Origin: Ambrosia x helenae | Taxonomy: Eukaryota > Streptophyta > Magnoliopsida > Asterales > Asteraceae | Assembly (NCBI GenBank): GCA_030844895.1 | Contig: CM061233.1 | Span: 90,109,563 to 90,173,562, forward strand | Length of the DNA: 64,000 nt | Direction: 5' to 3' | Shown here: piece after piece, positions 1 through 9,993 of the stretch | Layout of the letters: each line of letters begins with the position of its first letter | Numbering within the stretch: the stretch's first letter is position 1 | The notes under the pieces: model-generated | Told to the model about the DNA's origin: nothing | Seen by the model: only the letters and a program-made list of their open reading frames with translations | The model's database searches: none | Program-made: the position numbers and the translations under genes

Positions 1-1669
1 GGAGAGGAAGTCGAATGACTTTATCAAAACAAACGATCTCGGCATGATACAGGGACAACCAATCCATACCCACGACAACATCGAAACTACCCAACGACAC
101 CGGCATGAGATCAATAGGGAAGGAATAACCCGACAACTCAAGGTGACACTCCCTAAGGACGTGCGTCGCCTCGACTTTCTTACCATCAGCCAATTCTATC
201 AAGTACTTAGCCTCTAAAGGTGTAGGTACCCTATCAAGCAATTGACTAAACCCAAGAGATATGAAACTCTTATCGGCGCCAGAATCAAATAAAACCGTAG
301 CATAGCGATTATCGAGGAGAAACGTACCAGTAACAGTGTCGGGGTCTTGTCGAGCACCGCTCGAACCAATCACGAAGGCGCGAGCATTCCTGCCTCCGCC
401 TCCATTGTTTCCATTGCCCGACCCATTCTTCCCGGCTTCGCCCTGCTTCAACTTGGGGCATTCCCGCTTATAGTGACCAAGTTCACCACAATTGTAGCAC
501 CCCTGTTTACCCTGATTTCCCTGGGAAGCAGCAACAGGAGGGGCCGGAGTAGATGTAGCAGGAGGGTTCCGGTTACCCTGAAGATTAACCCTGCAGTCAT
601 GGGCCACATGTCCGGCCTTGTTGCACCGGCGGCAATGGTTCTTGTCGCAACGACCAGTGTGATGAAACCAGCATCGTTCACACTTTGGCAACCTTCCCTG
701 ATAACCCCCTATCTTCTGTTCAGACGACGGTCCCCCAGTATCAGACTTCTTCACCTGCTGAGGCTGAGCCGAGCTCGAGCCTTTCCCCACAGTTTCCCAC
801 TTCCGCTTGTTACTATCGGAGGTCTTCACAGCAGCGCCTCGAGGAGGCAAGACCCCTTCAGTCACCTTCATGTTGGTCAGCCTGTGAGCCGACCGAACTA
901 CTTCAGAATAAACAGTGAGATTACCCGCAACAACTAACCCAGCAATCTCCGGTACCAACCCAGCGACATAATGCTCAATCCTTCGATATTCAGGTGTGTG
1001 CAAATCGGGGCACAACACCGCCAATTCATTGTGCCTAGCAGTATAAGCTTCAATCTCAGAACCCACCATCTTATGGTTCCAGACTTCATGCTCAAGCTTC
1101 TGGATCTCATCCCTCGGGCAGTACTCATTTTTCAGCAGCTGAATGAATTCTGCCCAGGGCATGGCGTGGGCTTCCCAATGCCCATAGTCTGGGTGGTGGA
1201 GTTCCACCAAGTCAAGGCTTGACCCTCCAGGGTCGCAGAAGCATATTTCACCCGGTCGCCTTCCGGGCAGCTGCACATCGAGAAAACAGATTCGATTTTC
1301 TCCAACCATCGGAGCAGTCCCACTGCCCCTTCAGTGCCGCTAAAGTTGTGGGGCTTACAGTCCATAAACTTTTTATAGGAACACTGGGATGGAGGAGGAT
1401 TGACAGCACCACCTGGAACAGACACACAGGTGAGTATCAAGAAAAGGTAAAGTACCCCAGAACGAGGTAGAATAGATGAGAATCGACGTACCACCCATAG
1501 CATTATGAGCGGCTTGGAATGCAGCCAAAGCAATATTCACGTGCTGCTGCGTCAGATTATCCAGCTCAGCTTGGGTCATATTAATGTTCCCGCGGCCACC
1601 GCCGCCACCACGGCCGCCACCGCGACCGCCGGCACGGCCGCCCCTGCGACCTCCACGAGCTCCCGACAT
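1..1669 (-). pseudogene. gypsy gag-protease with one intron and one frameshift (partial)
   Basis: Translation starts at ATG 1669 (MSGARGG), a Gly/Arg-rich N-terminus, followed by the capsid region with the WWN motif typical of plant gypsy Gag. Exon 1 is 1669-1492, an intron occupies 1491-1413, and exon 2 runs from 1412 to the window edge. One base is missing from a G run at 1174-1176, judged against G2. From there the frame is open without a stop to base 1 (more than 380 codons). It contains two Cys-rich clusters, the CCHC knuckle CYNCGELGHYKREC (about 506-440), then the aspartic protease site DSGA (about 280). Gag packages element RNA and the protease matures the polyprotein. The reading leaves the window before reverse transcriptase. 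Confidence 0.85.
1413..1491 (-). other. 79-nt GT-AG intron inside gypsy gag (G1)
   Basis: On the minus strand the exon ends ...ATGGGTG, then comes GTACGTCG, a pyrimidine-rich stretch and TGTCTGTTCCAG, followed by GTGGTGCTGTC. Upstream (MSGARGG...) and downstream (...QCSYKKFMDC) Gag segments are in different frames in the DNA. Removing exactly 79 nt puts them in one frame with no lost or extra codon. The homologous place in G2 has an intron-like segment of the same length. This is seen in the sequence; splicing itself is inferred. Confidence 0.75.
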
Positions 1670-2289
1670 CTTCTGTCACAACATGAAACAAAAGATTTAG
1701 GCCTGCCCGTGGTATAACCCATTAGGAGTTTCAAGAAATTAGACCGAGCCCTGCTCGGGTCCATCCGTTCAAGCCCAAAGTCCGCCAGGGATCCCATGCA
1801 TCACAGTTTATGATCTCGTGTGCACCCGACATGATAAACTGTTCCACATGGTCCTCCAGGCGCGCTTTAAGTTTGAAGTTCAAGTCACCGAACACTAGTG
1901 CCCAATCATGATATTATCATAAGTATAAGTACAATATAATATGCATAAGAACGGGCGTGTTCATTAGGGCATAGAGGGGAGATGTCCAAATCTCTGGACA
2001 GATCTCAAGAGTACGCCGAAGCTACCCCAATGCACACTGCCGTCAAGAGAGTTCAATAGTATATCGTTCGCCATCGGATCAAAGTAAGGACGAGTCAAGG
2101 AATAGGATGATAAGAAGTAAATAGATGACGTAGCGTAGTAGATGATGACACCGACACCCCGACAAGTCATATTGTTACCCACTTGCTAAGACTCGACTAA
2201 TTGTGACCGTCTAGTGTGTGCGACTCAGTTATAGACTAGACTCTACATGCAGTCTCAGTTCACTATAACCGTTGGCTCTGATACCAATC
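1670..2289 (-). other. G1 leader between PBS and gag
   Basis: This is the untranslated leader, about 600 nt. It aligns by eye with the G2 leader (43760-44376), sharing the stretch near 1975-2035 (GGGGAGATGTCC and TCAAGAGTACGC-like words). Small ATG frames occur (for example from 1797), but none has recognisable coding content. Confidence 0.6.
2274..2286 (-). promoter_or_regulatory. Primer binding site, initiator tRNA-Met (G1)
   Basis: The minus strand reads TGGTATCAGAGCC three bases after the LTR end at 2290. This is the classic complement of the 3' end of plant initiator tRNA-Met and fixes the LTR edge and the element orientation. Confidence 0.93.
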
Positions 2290-3483
2290 TGTCACACCCT
2301 CAAATTCCACGTGCGGGGTTTTACCGCGAGGCGCGTGACACACCAGGATCTCAGTCAACGATCACAATAAACATAAAACAAACATGCATTCAAGATTATA
2401 TTTAAAACCAAAATATAATGCTTTGAGCTGTAAACCAGCAGCGGAAGCATTCTTGTTTACAACCAAAAGACATATCATTGTTTACAAAGACATTGTTTAA
2501 TATGTTTCAAAATAATAGACGCCGTGCATGACTCTGTGCGCCTAGTCCGATAACCGCTACCTCAGCGACCTGAGAAAACATGCCAAAAATGTCAACATAT
2601 AATGCTGGTGAGTTCACAGGTTTTCTTTTATAAAGCGTTTTCCATAAGTTGTAAAGATCATATCCGTTACTACCAGGTTATAAGAACGTTAGCTAGACGT
2701 TAAGTGTTTGTTTACTACTGCGGTTGGGAATCCATTACTATACGTTTATAAGTTGTTAAGACTTGCCCAGCAGTTTTGACTATAACCGATGCCTCGGCGA
2801 GTCAGTAATAAGAGACAATATGCACCCGCCCGGCCCAGCCGTCGAGTGGGGTTTGTGAGGCCCAATAGATCTATCCACATTTCCCCCGTTGTGCATCCCC
2901 GCACATTCATGGTTTCCCCCCTGGGACTTTCCGTAAAAGCCGCATAGTATATGTAAAGTAACCATAGCATAACATGACCTTTAGTAAGTAAGTAAGTAGC
3001 ATGTTTCTCCCCGTAAGTAAAACGGTAAAAGTGGGGCTGTGAAACTCACCTTGGTTGGCGTTACTTGAAAATAGTTAAATGATTATGTTATGATAGCCCC
3101 AGATAGCGGCGACCTATCATAAGATGCGTATAAGTATTGGACTAATAACCCGCAGGCTAACTAGTCCCCGAATGTCCAGACCATGACCTTTAACGTTTGA
3201 AAACACCTTTAACTGTTAAACCGACCGTGCCCGACAAGACCCGACATCCCATTGGTGACCCGACGTCCCACGTGTTAGATAAATGCAAGACATCATGCAA
3301 CATATGCAATTAAACACTTAGCACGCGCAACAATTCACCTAGTCTAGCATAATGTCCAATTAACGCATAAACAGGTCCGAATACGTCTTACTAAGTCATT
3401 GGGTGTATCCCGGGGTTCCTAACATGTTCCTAGGTGTCAAATCGTGTTCCGGGATGTCAAAACGCGTTCACGACAGCAGTACA

Positions 3484-3632
3484 TGCGATTAGGAAGGTTA
3501 CACGCGAGTAGGCAATAGCCTATAGGCGATTAGGGGGCCTAATCGCATGAAGTATGGGCGATTAGGGTCCTAATCGCCCCATTGCCTGCATAATCGCCTA
3601 TAGCTCAGGCGATTAGGATGCCTAATCGCCTG
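3484..3632. repeat. Downstream palindromic word cluster, LTR of G1
   Basis: Repeated GGCGATTAGG and CCTAATCGCC words form nested short inverted repeats. Two are perfect: 3556-3579 (11-bp arms, 2-nt spacer) and 3606-3632 (12-bp arms CAGGCGATTAGG, 3-nt spacer). It lies about 0.8-0.9 kb downstream of the TATA box in the transcribed sense of the LTR. Confidence 0.85.
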
Positions 3633-4409
3633 CAGCTGCTGTACAACGAGTTTTCGCGCGTTAAACCTCCAAATCAGATCCGAAACATGCAACAACACCC
3701 AATATCAAACCTAAATCATTTACCAACCCTTTTCAAGCAAAAACCCCCAACATATCACTGATCTAGCATGTTCTATGCAATTATTTCCTAAAATGGCAAA
3801 GTACTAGGTTTCTTCTACCAACCTTATCTTTCCTTAAATGGAAATAATCAGATTTCAAACTCTACAACATGTAACCCATAAAATCTCTGATCTAACACCT
3901 TCCTAGTGTGAATCCTAACAACATTGCATCAACAATCACACCATAATCATCCTAAATCCTCAAGAACATACAAATGGGTCAAAATATGCATTTTCTTCAA
4001 AACACCATAATAATGGCTAAGATTCTAAGACAACCTTCCTAATGGCCTCTACATAACAGAAGTACACTCATATCTTAGAAACATTCATGTTAAAATCACC
4101 AATAAGACCAACATTTGCATATAACTTCACATATAACAAGCATTAAGGTGTAAACTTGGTTTAAGACTCTTTTGAAAGGTTTTTAAAGACACATTTGGTA
4201 AAACAAGGTCTGGAACTTTGGGGAACTCAAAATAACAACTTTACAAAGGTTAGGGATGAAGAACACACCTTGGATTTTGCTAAAGAAAGGTGTGTAAGCT
4301 TGGGGATGGTGATTTTTGTAGCAAAATGAGTTCCAGAGGTGTTCTAAGGTGTGTGGGCGACTTGGGAGCTGCTAGGGTTGTTCTAGAGGTGTTTGGGGAG
4401 TTAAGGGTT

Positions 4410-4420
4410 CTATTTATAGG
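4410..4420 (-). promoter_or_regulatory. TATA box of the G1 LTR
   Basis: The minus strand reads CCTATAAATAG in the middle of the LTR, immediately downstream of a cluster of palindromic words (4443-4590). Position and sequence fit the U3 core promoter; transcription start would be about 30 nt further towards 4380. Confidence 0.65.
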
Positions 4421-4442
4421 TGTTTTGACCCGGACCCTGCAG

Positions 4443-4590
4443 TATAGGCGATTAGCAGACCTTTATACGCGATTGGGGGCCTAATCGCGTGTAACATCAG
4501 GCGATTAGGTCCCAATCGCCTATAACCTCTCCTACTCGCCCCTTGTGCATGCGATTAGGAGTCCTCCCCAGCTCCTAATCGCCTATAAGG
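4443..4590. repeat. Promoter-proximal palindromic word cluster, LTR of G1
   Basis: It carries the same GGCGATTAGG / CCTAATCGCC vocabulary as 3484-3632, including forms ending in GCCTATA, arranged as imperfect inverted repeats just upstream (minus-strand sense) of the TATA box. It may be an enhancer-like U3 array (inference). Confidence 0.8.
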
Positions 4591-4965
4591 TCTGGAAATG
4601 GGTTTTTGGCGCGTTAAACACTATTTTAACATATTAAAACACGTATTCACATACCGATAAGTCACATAATGATTCCAAACATATAATGCATGATATCCAA
4701 CACGTTTACATCCGTTCACCAATTCCCGGGACTCGAGACTCGTGTGTGCGTTAGACCCGGCGATTCCACGAATCGCCGATCCTTGTACCCATAGTTATGG
4801 ACCGACTCCCGATGACCCCGCGGATCATCATAACGACTCCCGATAATTCCCCCGAATCATCGTACTGACTCGACTGACCTCGTTAAGGACGTAATATGCA
4901 TGACTCGCTAAGGTAGACTTACTAGTTTAGTCAACGTTACTAACCTGAGTTTGCCGGGTGTCACA

Positions 4966-5331
4966 ATCCCTCCAAATGGTGTACCCTTCAACTATATTCC
5001 AGGTCAGTTGTCTTTGAGCCCTCTCCTGTAGTTTTGTTGATTAGGGTTGCGATCCATCATCAACTTTTTCCACATGCCAGCTATACACAATCTGCATTCC
5101 TTCTTCCTCTTTGATCTCCTTTATTGGCTCCCCGAATAGTAGTGCTTCTAATTCATCAAGATCGCCAACAGGGTCAAAATGTCCTCCATCTATGCTCGGT
5201 AAATCCACCAGCTCATCACCAAACTCATCCTCCCATGATGAAACACGCCCAACCTCTATCATCTCATCCTCAAGCTCATATATCGGCTCGCTAATCTGTG
5301 TGGTACTTGCTGGGCTTAGCCTAATCGTTTG
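4966..5331 (-). pseudogene. Acidic ORF fragment of Athila-like element T (downstream part)
   Basis: The minus-strand reading 5331-5041 is a short acidic protein segment. It contains SWEDEFGDELVDLP followed by FDPVGDLDELEALL, closely matching the ORF of element A1 (9172-9993), which has SWEDEFGDELVDLP and FDHVGDLLFLETLL. A stop falls at 5041-5043 and sequence to 4966 continues without a clear frame. The other half of the same ORF lies beyond copia C1, at 22871-23164, and the two halves are in frame once C1 and one target duplication are removed. The protein's function is not known to me. It occupies the position of a gag-region protein in these elements. Confidence 0.7.
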
Positions 5332-5996
5332 TGTTAGGACAAAAAGGATTGAGGAAACCACTTTTGCAAACCTTAGTCTAATTCATACTTCTGCAAATTA
5401 TTCTAAGTATAGAACTACTGAAGAAAGAAGACAAAAGTACTGAAGAAGGATTCAACAAGTACTGAAGAAGATAGATCAGAAGTTCTGAAGTCAAACCAGA
5501 CAAGTCTACTGAAGACAAACTACTCATCAGTAGTTTGTCATTCATCAACACTTGTAATAGAATCTTTCCACCGCCCTTATGTTTCAGTAGTTTAATTGTT
5601 TATTATTACTTTATCTTTTTGTACAAGTTCCAAGACTGCAACTTGTTGCAGACTTGCTTTTTGGTCAAGGTTCATGTATTTGTAAAGTCTATAAATAGAT
5701 GGGTTCATCCCTCTGTTTTAGACATCGATTTTAATTGAAACTAAAATCCTTCAAAGCTCATTATTGTTATGTCCATTTCATTTACTGAGAATCCGTTTGA
5801 GTATTTATTATCATTCACATTCAATACTTAGATTCTCATTAACTTATGTTTAGTTTTCAAACATCCAGGGGGAGTAATAACTCCTGTTGATAGTGTAACT
5901 TTACTTACTTATTTCGCTGTGCAAATCTGATTGAACTTGCTAAACACATAAGTGTTCACTAGCAAGTAAACCATCAAGAGCATTACTGATCCAATA
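5332..5996 (+). repeat. 5' LTR of C1 (665 bp)
   Basis: It starts TGTTAGGAC and ends TGATCCAATA, where the 3' LTR has the canonical ...CAACA, so the terminal CA is mutated to TA. It is directly followed by the PBS. The first 250 bp are dense in ACTACTGAAG-like words. A TATAAATAG-like box occurs near 5691-5699. Confidence 0.88.
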
Positions 5997-5998
5997 AT

Positions 5999-6010
5999 TG
6001 GTATCAGAGC
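5999..6010 (+). promoter_or_regulatory. Primer binding site, initiator tRNA-Met (C1)
   Basis: TGGTATCAGAGC lies two bases after the LTR end, complementary to the initiator tRNA-Met 3' end. Confidence 0.92.
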
Positions 6011-6151
6011 ACTGGTTTATCTGATCACATATTAATCTAACACATTGAGAATCAGACACAGGCTCTTATTGATATTCAATAAAGGATTAAAAGTTCACTT
6101 TTTCAACATCCATCACTTTAAGATATATTTGACAAATCAATACTTTTTAAA

Positions 6152-7288
6152 ATGGATCCACATAATACTAGTTCTGCCAATAAACCTGCTATGCTAGTCA
6201 GAAATGAATACAATATCTGGCAAAGAAGAATGACACATACATTATCTCAGACCAACACCGGTTGCTGGAAATCTGTGATATATGGTCCTCACAAACCAGT
6301 AAACATTAATCTTGAAACTAAAGTAGAAGTACCAAAAGACACAAAGGACTATACAGAAGATGATTTCCTAAAACTTGAGCTTGATGCTAAAGCTTTCTCT
6401 ATGTTGGCAATGGCACTCCCAAATGAAATCTACTCTGGACTATTACATTGTGATAGTGCCAAAGAGCTTTGGGACTGCCTAAATGAACAGTTTGGAGGAA
6501 TTGAAGAGGTGATTGCCAATACTAGAGGAATCATGGCTCAACAATATGAAACATTTGCTCACATAAATGGGGAAACTTTAACTCAACAATTTGAAAGATT
6601 CTCCTCATTAATATCTGAGCTAAAATTAAATGGTCAGACCTATACAACTGTATCTATGCTTCATAGATTTTTAAGGTCTTTACCTGAAAAATGGGAAACA
6701 TATTCTATAGTCCTCAGATCTTCACCAGACTTTAGCTCCCTCACTCTTACAAAATTACATGGGAGATTGCTAACTTTTGAAAGAGAAATCGATCAAAAGA
6801 AGAAATTGCAAAGTTCTGGTAAAACTGCTGATGAGTATGTACCAGGTAGTACAACACTATTGGGACAAGACTCACCTACTTGTTCAAATAGTTTTGGATC
6901 TTTTGCCACATTGACATAACTGCTGGGATCTCATCAGAAAGATCATTCCCAGGTTATGACAATGATGAATATAGTCAAACTGTTGATAACATGTGTTTTA
7001 TCATGGATGATTTAAATTTTTTTAGAAGTGATGACTTAGAAGAAATGGACATCTTACACCAACTGGCCATGTTAAGTATAAAAACAAACAAATTTTATGA
7101 AAGGTCAGGAAGGAAATTTCCAGGACTAAACAGTTCTACAAAAATTGGTTTCGACAAGTCTAAACTTAGATGTCATAAGTGTTAGAAATTGGGAAACTTT
7201 TCTAGAGAATGTATAAGCTCTAGCTACAACCAATCTCAGTCTGGAAATCAGTTTAACCCTAGTTATAATAGGAATAATGGAACACATG
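6152..7288 (+). pseudogene. copia gag, N-terminal part (C1)
   Basis: ATG 6152 opens 255 codons of a copia-type Gag (UBN2-like; WDCLNEQFGG and LRSLPEKWE are characteristic). A one-base loss near 6905, judged against C2, shifts the frame. The reading resumes in another frame from about 6908 to 7288. The CCHC zinc knuckle at about 7172-7212 is damaged: the codon after CHKC is TAG, where C2 has Gln, and the His is Asn. Sequence is cut at 7288 by the A1 insertion, and 586 bp present in C2 (27939-28524) are missing here. Confidence 0.85.
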
Positions 7289-8971
7289 TGATGTGTTGCA
7301 AAACACATCTCTTCTCCTATGTATATTGTATATTATTTGGTCATGTTTTTATTCGTTTCGTGTTGTTTTTATTATGTATTTATTTATTTCATTATTTTAT
7401 AGGTGTTCATGAGAAATGAGCTTAAAACAGTGAAAAATAACCAAGATGCGAGCACCTAGTGTTAATGGACGTTCGAACGTAAACAAGCAACTTTGGTCGA
7501 GCCAAGAACACCCGAGTCAAGCTAATAATAATAAAAATAATAATAATGAAAAAAAAGAAAAAAAAAGAAACAAGAAAGTGAAATGCTCGAGATGGGCCTA
7601 AAAGTCAAAGTGACAAAATTAAAAGAAGAAAACCCTACGTGGACTAATACACATTGGATGGACAATATTATAAAAGAAGTCGCATTATTATCGAGGAAAG
7701 GATTCATACAGCGGCGGACATTATCATCGAACAAAGAAAATTGAACAGCCGCCATTGGAGCAGACGAACAAGAGCAGATTTTAGAGAGGAGAAGAAGTGA
7801 AGGGGCAGAAGGCACGGGTTCAAGATCGAACCAACGGGTTTGACTATAATAAGTTTTAGTTTTATATTTATTGACTTTGTGTTTATGAATATTATTACTA
7901 AAACTTTTATTTTTCTTGAACCCATCTTTTTATTGGTTTCTCTAATTATGTTTGGCTAAAACATTAGTGGCCACCTAGGTTGAAGATGATGACTATTTGA
8001 TTTTGGGTTATGTTTCGGATTTGGATTTTATAGTTGGATTTATGTTTTAGTAAGAAACGTGTTTACGATTCTATGATGTGTGTGCGTACTTTTTACTAAT
8101 TTATGATCTTTTGTTGTTCCACGAGTGTCTTAGTGAATGTCTTTCATGTTTGGACACTTGTTAGAATTACTAGCTTTGTGCTTGTAGTTTACTTTATGGT
8201 TTTAGGCCTAAATTCCATAGGAACATTTATTGTGAGTTTAGAGGTAATTAGTATTCTTCCTACTCTTGAGACCGAGAGGTGATAGGTAGTCAGGTTTGTC
8301 TTTGGTGCTAGAGGTTTAGGCTAGAAACGCTGAGAGATCAGGTTTTCCTAGGTTCCCTAGTATTATTTGCTTATCTGTGTCATAGATTGACTTTACAGGT
8401 TACTCCTTGCACTTTAGGGTGTATTGTGATTGGAGAGTGAGAAATCTAAACCAGTCTAGCGAGTACTTTAGCATAGTTAGTGAGACCGAGAGGTGATCTA
8501 ACCAATCAGTGAGATTAATAGCCTTTAGGATTCCTTTTCGGTCAGTCTTGGTAAATGATCTGGGAGCCACTAGGATACTAGAGGTGAATATTATAAGATC
8601 CTGATTGCCAACATAGTTTCTAAAGCTGAGGCAGTTCCAATTTCATTAGTAGGATTCGATACCTAGGTGGTTGCCTTTCCCATCTCTGATTTCCTCCTTA
8701 GTGATCCTCTCCTATCTTTTAGTTTAAGCCTTTTAATTTATTTACTTTAGTAATTAATTAATATAAAAAAATCACAAAAATCCAATTTGCTAGGCTAGGA
8801 GTCGATAGAGGTCTAGTAACGAGAGTCGCCACATTGTGTCCACGGATCGATAATCCGGACTTACTTGCTCTGCTACACTGCGACCGGTGCACTTGCCGTT
8901 AGTGTGTGGTTTTGTAGGTGTTTCCATTTTTAAAACTTGACCGATTTATTTACTACACATTTCACACATCA
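7289..8971 (+). repeat. LTR1 of A1 (1683 bp)
   Basis: It starts TGATGTGTTGC and ends CACACATCA. Against LTR2 I noticed only three substitutions and one single-base indel, so the two diverged very recently. It contains GAGACCGAGAGGTGAT at 8268-8283 and 8482-8497. ORFs on its minus strand (7522-7815, 7704-7925) recur in LTR2 simply because the LTR is duplicated, and they look non-coding. Confidence 0.92.
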
Positions 8972-8977
8972 AGTTTT

Positions 8978-8995
8978 TGGCGCCGTTGCCGGGGA
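8978..8995 (+). promoter_or_regulatory. Primer binding site, tRNA-Asp (A1)
   Basis: TGGCGCCGTTGCCGGGGA follows the LTR after six bases. This is the complement of the tRNA-Asp 3' end and the usual Athila-group PBS. Confidence 0.9.
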
Positions 8996-9171
8996 CACAG
9001 TGCGCTTTCGAGGACGACCCGAGTCGGGGATCTAGTCATTTTGTAGATAATTTTATTCTTCTTTATTTTATTATTTATTTCTTTTTAGTTAAAATTTTTA
9101 TCTATTATATCTTTTTCTATCTGGTGCCGTGATTTGTTTGTTTAGTGTCTGTTTGCAGTGAGATTTTTAGG

Positions 9172-9993
9172 ATGCCAGATACTAGTGGAAGAAAGACCGT
9201 AGCAGACTACATAAGAGAGCGCGACCAGGCTGGTAACAATGAAGAAGGCATCTACGCACAAATGCAAAATCACTATATGCCTGTTTGGAGGGAGCCCGAT
9301 AGTTTTCTTGCCTCTTCAGTACCAAGGATCTATGTAGATTGGTATGAAGGGGAGAATCCATACTTACAACCATATGATATCACTCCAGCACCGGAGACAA
9401 TAATGGACGAAGAAGTCCCACCTCCGGTCCAACAAGACCCCATTGAAGATGATCTTTTGAGTGATAGTGAGGTTGAAGAAGATGTCGGGTTGATTGAAGA
9501 GGTTAGTGAGAAGGAGAACAAGATGGGAGATGAAGATGAAGATATGCATGTACCATCTTGGGAGGACGAGTTTGGTGATGAGTTGGTAGATTTACCAACT
9601 CTCGAAGAAGAAGAATTTGACCATGTTGGCGATCTATTATTTTTAGAAACTTTACTTGAAGGGATGCCAACAACGGAGATCAATACACCAAACGAGGAAA
9701 AGGAGGAAGAGGTGGTAACGAAGAAGAAGATCAAACCACCTCATCACATTCAGGATTGCCGGCCCGTGCCGCCACCGTCACGGGAGATGGTTCACTGTTA
9801 CATGGACCGGACCACTTATCATATTCCACATATAAAGTTTGGTCCAGGTAAGTCTAGAAATAGGTGCTCTGACCCGTTTGAATTTTTCAAACGTTTTTCG
9901 AAATTCACCATTCGTCTTTCGACAAATAATGGTGAACGATCTGAATTAAACGGGTTGGATAAAGGGTGGATAAAAGAGAAGCCACCTGATTGA
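9172..9993 (+). CDS. Acidic 273-aa protein of A1, function unknown
   Basis: I take ATG 9172 (MPDTSGRKT) as the start because the upstream extension relies on a GTG codon. The ORF is intact and ends at TGA 9991-9993. N-terminal residues 1-80 are polar with several Tyr and Trp. Residues about 85-180 are very acidic and contain SWEDEFGDELVDLP and FDHVGDLLFLETLLEG. Residues 195-273 are basic/mixed with a Phe-rich stretch (FEFFKRFSKF). No zinc knuckle, capsid motif or protease site is visible. The acidic module is conserved in the unrelated-LTR element T (5041-5331; 22871-23164), which argues for selection on the protein. A structural or accessory role in place of Gag is a guess. Confidence 0.65.
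   Translation: MPDTSGRKTVADYIRERDQAGNNEEGIYAQMQNHYMPVWREPDSFLASSVPRIYVDWYEGENPYLQPYDITPAPETIMDEEVPPPVQQDPIEDDLLSDSEVEEDVGLIEEVSEKENKMGDEDEDMHVPSWEDEFGDELVDLPTLEEEEFDHVGDLLFLETLLEGMPTTEINTPNEEKEEEVVTKKKIKPPHHIQDCRPVPPPSREMVHCYMDRTTYHIPHIKFGPGKSRNRCSDPFEFFKRFSKFTIRLSTNNGERSELNGLDKGWIKEKPPD

Larger units (their letters stand above)
1..4965 (-). mobile_element. Ty3/gypsy LTR retrotransposon G1, 5' part, runs off left edge
   Basis: Reading on the minus strand, the element shows a complete 5' LTR (4965 to 2290), an initiator-tRNA-Met primer binding site, a leader of about 600 nt, and gag followed by protease up to the window edge. The LTR starts TGTGACACCC and ends GGGTGTGACA, the expected TG...CA inverted ends. 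It is inserted in the Athila-like element T, whose sequence resumes at 4966. Only one disabling change is visible in about 1.6 kb of coding sequence, so this copy is relatively young. The lineage is probably a Tekay/Del-type chromovirus, judged from gag style, PBS and long LTR (inference; the chromodomain would lie outside the window). Confidence 0.9.
2290..4965 (-). repeat. 5' LTR of G1 (2676 bp)
   Basis: The edges are TGTGACACCC (4965 side) and GGGTGTGACA (2290 side). The same LTR family occurs at 36475-39067, 44377-46972 and 49131-52143, recognisable by the shared 3' end (on the plus strand TGTCACACCCTCAAATTCCA followed by a GGGTTTTACCGCGAGGCGC-like block). It contains a TATA box at 4410-4420 and two clusters of palindromic GGCGATTAGG/CCTAATCGCC words. 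No ORF inside looks coding. Confidence 0.9.

Noticed and set aside
347..937. Plus-strand ORF of 196 codons at the left edge
   Set aside because: It is the antisense shadow of the G1 Gag-protease frame, which has zinc knuckle and DSGA on the minus strand.
2274..2286. tRNA gene at the tRNA-Met and tRNA-Asp complementary sites
   Set aside because: Only 12-18 nt complementary to tRNA 3' ends are present next to LTR ends; no cloverleaf around them, so they are primer binding sites.
3484..4590. CRISPR-like array of GGCGATTAGG words
   Set aside because: Words occur in both orientations, spacers are irregular and short, the genome is a plant and no cas gene is present; they are LTR hairpin words.
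7522..7925. Minus-strand ORFs of 97 and 73 codons that recur identically at 12053-12456
   Set aside because: They lie inside the two LTRs of A1 and repeat only because the LTR does; the composition is driven by poly-A/AAT runs.
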